From: Solanum dulcamara
Lineage: Eukaryota; Streptophyta; Magnoliopsida; Solanales; Solanaceae
Assembly: GCF_947179165.1 (NCBI RefSeq)
Contig: NC_077240.1
Location: 25,524,001-25,588,000 of the forward strand
Direction: 5' to 3'
DNA: 64,000 nucleotides
In this document: piece by piece, positions 58,669 through 64,000 of the stretch
How the letters are laid out: the number at the start of each line of letters is the position of its first letter
Numbering within the stretch: position 1 is the first letter of the stretch
Program-made: the position numbers and the translations under genes
Notes under the pieces: model-generated
Database searches by the model: none
What the model was told of the DNA's origin: nothing
The model's input: only the letters and a program-made list of their open reading frames with translations

Positions 58669-59381
58669 AGGAAAAAGGTTTTAAATATTTTTAAACTATT
58701 TAAAATGAATAAAAATATTTTTTGTTTATAGTTTAGTCTAAAAATATTTTTGTCGTCAATACTTTGATTCAGAAATGTCCTTATTGTTATTTAATGGGTT
58801 AAAAATGCCTTTTTTCAAATAAATATATTATTTATTTTCTTTTTGAACACATTATATTCCTAATAATATTTCTTTTATTAGCAAATATTTATTCTACTTC
58901 AATTAGAAAAAAATTAAATTATTTCTTATTTTATTATATTTTTTTTATCGTTATTTGAATAAAAAATAATAACAGATTTATTATGATCTTATATATATAA
59001 CATATATTATCCGTTAAAACATAGAGTACATGAAATTATTATTTTTTAATTGATAAAATGAGATTACGAAGAATAAAATAATTTCCTACATTTTTATTAC
59101 TTAAAGTGGTTTAAAAAGAAAGAAAACAAGAATAGAGTTTCTTAAAAGTAATATTTTTATAAGGAACAAGATTTGTTTTTTCTTTAAAAAAATATATTTA
59201 TTCGGAAAAGGATATTTTGGACTCATTTTATAACAATAGAGGCATTTTTGACCCATTAAATAACAATAAGGGTATTTCTAGATTAAAGTATTGAGGGTGA
59301 GGACATTTTTGAACCAAACTATAAACGGTGAATATTTTTATTAATTTCAAGTAGTTTAAGGACATTTTTAATCATTTTCTC
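58669..59381. mobile_element. Mutator-type MITE with ~160-bp inverted arms
   Basis: The left arm AGGAAAAAGG...TTTATAGTTTAG and the reverse complement of the right arm share AATAAAAATATT, TTTATAGTTT, CAATACTTT, and CTTATTGTTATTTAATGGGT. The 9-bp flanks TTTGATGAA (58660-58668) and TTTAATAAA (59382-59390) match at 7 of 9. It belongs to the same broad group as 9724-10673 (arms with short runs such as TCAAAAATAC and CTTATTG). Confidence 0.7.
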
Positions 59382-59390
59382 TTTAATAAA

Positions 59391-61328
59391 TAAATATAGA
59401 ACATTTTTAATAGCTTAAATTTTAAATAACATAATCACACGCTTAAATTTGAATAGGTAGTTGGTGCAGAAAACACCTGTTGGCTGCCGTTTTCAATACG
59501 GATTATCTTAATGGGATGAGATGCCTACTATTTTTTTCCTTACAAGAAACAGTAAAAAAAATTCAAAAATATAGTATATATCACTACTTTTTATTTTGTG
59601 GAACACTTCAATTTACATGATTAAACTGTTTAACAGAAATAATGAAAAACACAATCAAACATTGGAAGGTGGAGTAGAAATGTGAGGAACATTAAGGAAT
59701 GGAGAAAAAGAAATATTTTTATTTCGTGCAAAAACAAAAGATGGTTGAGACCACCAAACGATCTGGTATAGCAAATAAGGTTATTTTTATCTAATTAAGA
59801 TGTCTTTGATTTGAGCTTTGAATATGGAAAAAAAAAATTGATAGGGAGTGATTTTCTCTGAATGAGGCCTTACGCGATGCGAATCCAAATTGGTCGGACT
59901 CTAATACAGATATCGAACACCAAATAAAAAATAAAAAAAGACGGTTGAGAAATGTGGATGATCGATACTGGAAGGTTCCCAGTGGAATTATTATTTATTT
60001 TTTATTATTATTATTGGGCGTTCCCGCAGTTTGGATGGTATATGAAAGTTTCAATTTAGATTTTTTATTTTTGATTTCGAATTAAAGAGCCATAAGAATT
60101 AACAATGGTAAAATCAAAAAAAACTATTCTGATAATGACTTATTAGTAGTATTAATATAACCTAATGCGTAGGGTGTTATTGGACTTATTAATACTGGGA
60201 GTATGGGTAATAAATGAGTATGATTGCATATAAGATATAAAAAAATTTAAATTTCAAATATCCAAAAATCTAAAGTATCAAACACAATATGCAAAATATT
60301 AAAAATTTAAATCTAAAATTCAATTCATAATTCAAATAATTTAAACTTCGATTCAAATTTTGGATTTGCCGAAATATGCCCACCCTAAATACTAGTAATA
60401 AAGTTGAGCGTATTCAATTTTGACTTTACTCTAAAATAATAAGGAACTAATTTATAATTAATAAATAGAAAAACTAATCAATTAGCCAGAACTAACTAAT
60501 ATGTAATAAAGTAAAGAAATTAGGCAATTAACTATTCATGTCTATTTTTATTTATTCGGTATTGACTTAATATATAGTTTAAGAAGCAACAAATAGAATA
60601 AAAATTTTATTATGTCATCCTTTGAATATAATAAATTCAATATTTTTAAAAAATTACTATAGTTCATAACAAGAGTAAATCAAAAATTAAATAATAAATT
60701 ATTTTTTAATTTTATAAATTAAACAAGTAAAAATGGTTTAGTATAATTCCAAGTAAAAATGGACGAATTTTCTTTTGCTCTTTTTCTTCCATTTTACAAC
60801 ATTTGCAGGAAATATATTGTTTGTTCAACTTAGAAAGTGTAAATTGTATTTATTGAATGGAGCAGCTTCTATGTAAACTTAAATACAATCACACATATTA
60901 AAGTTGGTATATATATATATAATTAAAATAAATAAATTATAATAGTCGAAAAAATATATAATTCGATAACTTATTGTTGGTAAAACGAGAAGGTTCTTGA
61001 ATCTCTGAAAGATTCTTGGTGGAGTATGTCCATAACTTTCATTGATTACAAATTAATTTAACCAATTTTAAAATTATTAAATTAAATATAATATATATTT
61101 ATCGATTTAATTGTTATCAACTTTAGTTTCCGTTGTTGCTTGATTAGATAGATATAGGACCGGTGACGCACAATTTTGTTTCATATTGTTTGGTAATCCC
61201 TAGTGGAGTACCCTACCTATTAATTTAATATTTTTATCCGGGATAATTACACAAAATATCAACTCATAAACTTTATTTACTATTTATTTTGTCCAACTTT
61301 TACAAAATAGGAAAAAAGACCATTCGGT
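59391..61328. other. Intergenic, with a SINE 3' fragment
   Basis: Mostly AT-rich, gene-free DNA. At about 59810-59940 there is TTTGATTTGAGCTTTGAATATGG, an A-run, then GCGATGCGAATCCAAATTGG and TCGGACTCTAATACAG. This order resembles the 3' half of the SINE at 21040-21207, so a truncated SINE is likely (key words are GATTTGAGC and AATCCAAATT). Nothing else is supported. Confidence 0.45.
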
Positions 61329-61337
61329 AATATTTAT

Positions 61338-61775
61338 GGAAAAATTACACGGATAAGCAAGTATATAATAGTTAATTAATTAAAATAGCTATAGTTTGAA
61401 TTAATTATGGCTCGCGGTAAATATCTAGCTGTAATTACAGTTTGAATTTTGTATAATTCGCACGATTATACAGTTAAGTTTTGTATAATTTGTGCGACTT
61501 ATACAAACGATGTGCACAATTCGAATTGTATAACGAAATATACAAAGACTATAAATTGTATAACGAATTATACAAAAAATGTGCATGAATTGTACAGTGA
61601 AATATACAAACGTTATACAAAAATTGTGAATTGTATAGCGATTATACAAACGTATATAAATAATATGTGAATTATACAAACACTGCTATGACTATAAGTA
61701 CGAATTGTAATTAGTAAACTATAGATATGAAGCATAAATAAGATATTTTTGAGTGGTTATATGTGAAAATTCCCC
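61338..61775. mobile_element. Mutator-type MITE with perfect 9-bp target duplication
   Basis: A 438-bp element flanked by identical AATATTTAT (61329-61337 and 61776-61784). The left end GGAAAAATTACACGGATAA is an inverted match, with changes, to the right end (reverse complement GGGGAATTTTCACATATAA). Both arms include CTATAGTTT and AATTACA. The middle is full of TATACAAA and TTTGTATA words, like the region 1060-2750. Frames on both strands are compositional. Confidence 0.85.
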
Positions 61776-61784
61776 AATATTTAT

Positions 61785-62399
61785 TTACCAAAAATGGACA
61801 GACCCAGTTTTGATTCTTCTTCGATTCTTCAAAATACTGCAAACGTGTTTCGAGTAAATTATATATCAAAAGACTTGAAAAAAGAAGATGATTTCATATC
61901 TAAAAATTGATTCTGTTTAGAGGAGAGTTTGAGTTTGTTAGAATTGAATAGTCGGTGTATATTTCATGCATAGTCAGTGTATACGTTATGTATAGTTAAG
62001 TTATATTTAACTTTGAGTATATCATAATGTATAGTTAGTATACAGCTCAATTATAGGTGAGCTATATTCATTTTTTTGAGTGTATCATAATATATATTCA
62101 GTGTATATTTTCTATGATTTTTGATTATTTTTATATAAATAAAATATGGTTATATTTGTGTAAACTAATTATTTTATTATATATATTTAAAACTGTTCCT
62201 TTTTTACACTGTCATTCCCACAAATGTCCCTATTTTTAGGTGGCGTTTAGTTTTTGCCTTTTAAATTTGTGGTCATTAATTTTTGCTTTTCAACTTTTTA
62301 AATAACAAAAAAGTGATTGAAAATATCTTTGACATCGAAATAACAAACAATTTTTCCCGAGGCATAAATTTATGTTTTCTCAACATAATATTCCACATT
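61785..62399. other. Intergenic, no gene seen
   Basis: AT-rich DNA with a degenerate repeat of words like GTGTATA-TT-TGCATAGTCAGT at about 61950-62110. No gene features. Confidence 0.45.
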
Positions 62400-62610
62400 T
62401 TATGTTGTAAAAGACATAACAAGTTATGTTGTATTGCATAATTTCATTCAACATAATTATGTTGAGCGACAAAGAAGTTCAATTTCAGAACCCATAAATT
62501 ATGCCATAAAAGGCATAACAAGTTCTATTGTACCACATAACTTATGCCAAGCGAAGCAACAGTTCAATTTCAAAACACATAACTTATGTTGTAAACGGCA
62601 TAACCATTTT
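62400..62610. repeat. Minisatellite-like repeat of CATAACTTATG units
   Basis: Units starting near 62409, 62508 and 62595 (99 and 87 bp) share AAAAG-CATAACAAGTT, AGTTCAATTTCA-AAC and CATAA-TTATG. Each unit contains small palindromes of the type CATAACTTATG. Confidence 0.6.
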
Positions 62611-62653
62611 AACTTGTGGGTCGAATCTTTGAAACTAGTCTTTTAGTATGTTA

Positions 62654-62882
62654 ATCCCTCCTTTTCATATTAGTTGTCCACCTTATTATAAATAATTATC
62701 CCAAATTACTTGTCAATTTACAAATCAAGCTTAAATTATTTTTTTTAAAAAATGTAAACAATTTTGTAAAGTTTCCAAAAAAAATTCTTAAAGGATAAAT
62801 TAGTAAAACTATCATTCTTATTTATAATTTTTTAAGTGGCGTGTAAAAAGAAAAGTGGACAACTAATATGGGACATTGGGAG
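62654..62882. mobile_element. Stowaway-type MITE
   Basis: A 229-bp element flanked by TA dinucleotides (62652-62653 and 62883-62884). The left end ATCCCTCCTTTTCATATTAG and the reverse complement of the right end CTCCCAATGTCCCATATTAG both continue TTGTCCAC. This is the CTCCCTCC-type terminus of Tc1/mariner Stowaway MITEs. Confidence 0.8.
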
Positions 62883-63229
62883 TATTATATGTCATAAAAA
62901 AATAATTAATTTGCCGAGTCAGATTTTTCTAAATAACTTGAATTAAAGGATGTTATAAAATTAATTAAACAAAATTATTTATGACTAAGGGAAATTTAGT
63001 TAAATCACATTTTTTTATACTAATAATAATTTTGTTAAAAAATTATTATTAAAAAAAAAAGATAAACATAATATTATAAACAACAACGAAAGTAAGTATT
63101 ACGAAACTAAAATATGAGGGAAGGTTTATACAATTATCTCTTTTTATCTTCTGGTTATAATGACGTTGTGGAAAAACTATTCTAACTTGAGTGATTTTAT
63201 AAATGAAAAAAACACAAGTTGACTGACTG

Positions 63230-63390
63230 ATACAAACTAAAGTTAAGTGACTTTCTCAAATAATTCATTTACTTACGTAACTTTTTGAGATATTTACTTA
63301 AATAGTTGATGTAGATACATGTGGGGTTTTTGAGAAAGTCACTTAACTTTGGCAATACTTAAATAGTTGATGTAGATACATGTGGGTTGG
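63230..63390. repeat. Overlapping inverted and direct short repeats
   Basis: TAAAGTTAAGTGACTTTCTC (63239) recurs inverted as GAGAAAGTCACTTAACTTTG (63331), as in a short MITE. In addition TACTTAAATAGTTGATGTAG and the following ATACATGTGGG occur twice in direct order (about 63294 and 63357). The second copy abuts the LINE-derived sequence. The rest of 62885-63230 shows no gene. Confidence 0.6.
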
Positions 63391-63480
63391 CCCTTTGGCA
63401 ATAGGTTTTCAGATTATTCATAATGAGCTTCAGGGAAAAGTTGTAAGAAGAAGTAATTGACTTGATCCAAAAAGACTTTA

Positions 63481-64000
63481 TGGGGAGAGTTTCTGAAGGC
63501 TAAGTATTGCCAAAGGGCCAATCCAGTCATCAAGAAATGGGGCAATGGTCAATCTCTCATGTGGAAACATATGATGGCAAACAAAGCTGATATTGAACCT
63601 CATATTCAATGGTTAATCAACTCAGGTACCTGCAGCTTTTGGTGGGACGATTGGCTAGGAGTTGGCCCCCTAGCTAATCACAATACATACATACCTAGAC
63701 TCAACAATAGCACAATCTCTGAGTACCTTATTAATGGTGTGTGGAATGTTCATAAAATCAGTCAACATGCCCCTCCACAGCTGGTCCATCAGATACTTGA
63801 AATTGATATAAACTATCAACCTCATATAGCTGATCAAGCCTGTTGGAAACTGACTTCTCATGGTAATTTCACATGTAAATCTGTTTGGGAACATGTTAGA
63901 AAGAAAAAGGCTAAGACCTTGACTGATGGCTATACTTGGCACACTAACATCCCTTTCAAAGTGTCCTTTTTGCTATGGAGAGCTCTCAGACTGAAACTTC
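63481..64000 (+). pseudogene. LINE retrotransposon 3' end, zf-RVT region, cut by the window
   Basis: An open frame of about 173 codons runs off the right edge. It has the order typical of the C-terminal part of plant LINE ORF2 after the RT domain: FLKAKYCQRANPV, WGNGQSLMWKHMM, GTCSFWWDDWLG, WKLTSHGNFTCKSVWEHV, and WHTNIPFKVSFLLWRAL, the start of the zinc-binding zf-RVT domain. Upstream of 63481 the frame is disrupted (stops at about 63441-63460), so the copy is probably 5'-truncated. Whether the 3' end is intact cannot be told here. Confidence 0.75.

Noticed and set aside
1..64000. CRISPR arrays, bacterial operons, ribosomal RNA or organelle DNA
   Set aside because: No regularly spaced repeats with unique spacers, no Shine-Dalgarno-linked gene sets and no rRNA cores; all evidence points to plant nuclear DNA.

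Overview
This window is plant nuclear DNA, almost certainly from a Solanaceae genome (Solanum-like). The clues are spliced genes with GT-AG introns, AT-rich intergenic DNA, copia and chromovirus LTR retrotransposons, tRNA-derived SINEs, and MITE families with Mutator, hAT and Stowaway hallmarks. Most of the 64 kb is nested transposable elements. I can support one intact host protein gene, one microRNA locus with two diverged paralogues, and one decayed host gene.

Layout: 1-1029 holds a LINE scrap and a Mutator-type element with a perfect 9-bp target duplication. 2782-8802 is a very young copia element on the minus strand; its two 238-bp LTRs differ at one base by eye. From about 8.8 to 20 kb lies a diverged tandem segmental duplication: copy A about 8808-12765 and copy B about 13388-19985. 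Each copy holds a promoter-plus-hairpin unit related to MIR403. Copy A was later hit by a Mutator MITE. Copy B was hit by an hAT element (itself hit by a solo LTR) and by a second solo LTR. The sister copy preserves an empty site for several of these insertions. A third unit at 23.1-23.4 kb carries a 3' arm identical to the canonical 21-nt miR403, so it is the likely functional gene. Downstream at 25.9-26.6 kb is a broken E2 ubiquitin-conjugating gene (UBC23/24/25 type, minus strand) in which the catalytic cysteine is replaced.

27441-33055 is an old, decayed copia element on the plus strand. 36.97-53.75 kb may be a single large Mutator-like element, with short terminal similarity and a transposase-like fragment, interrupted by a 12.65-kb Tekay/Del-type gypsy chromovirus (39638-52289). 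The right LTR of that chromovirus was itself interrupted by a 2966-bp solo LTR in reverse orientation (47881-50846).

54146-57319 (minus) is a complete four-exon stachyose synthase gene encoding 882 residues, with a TATA box about 330 bp upstream. It makes raffinose-family oligosaccharides. The remainder to 64 kb is AT-rich DNA with Mutator-type and Stowaway MITEs, SINE pieces, minisatellite-like repeats, and a LINE 3' end running off the window.

The main result is the MIR403 cluster (miR403 classically targets AGO2), with datable duplication and insertion history. All family assignments were made by eye; no database search or folding program was run.
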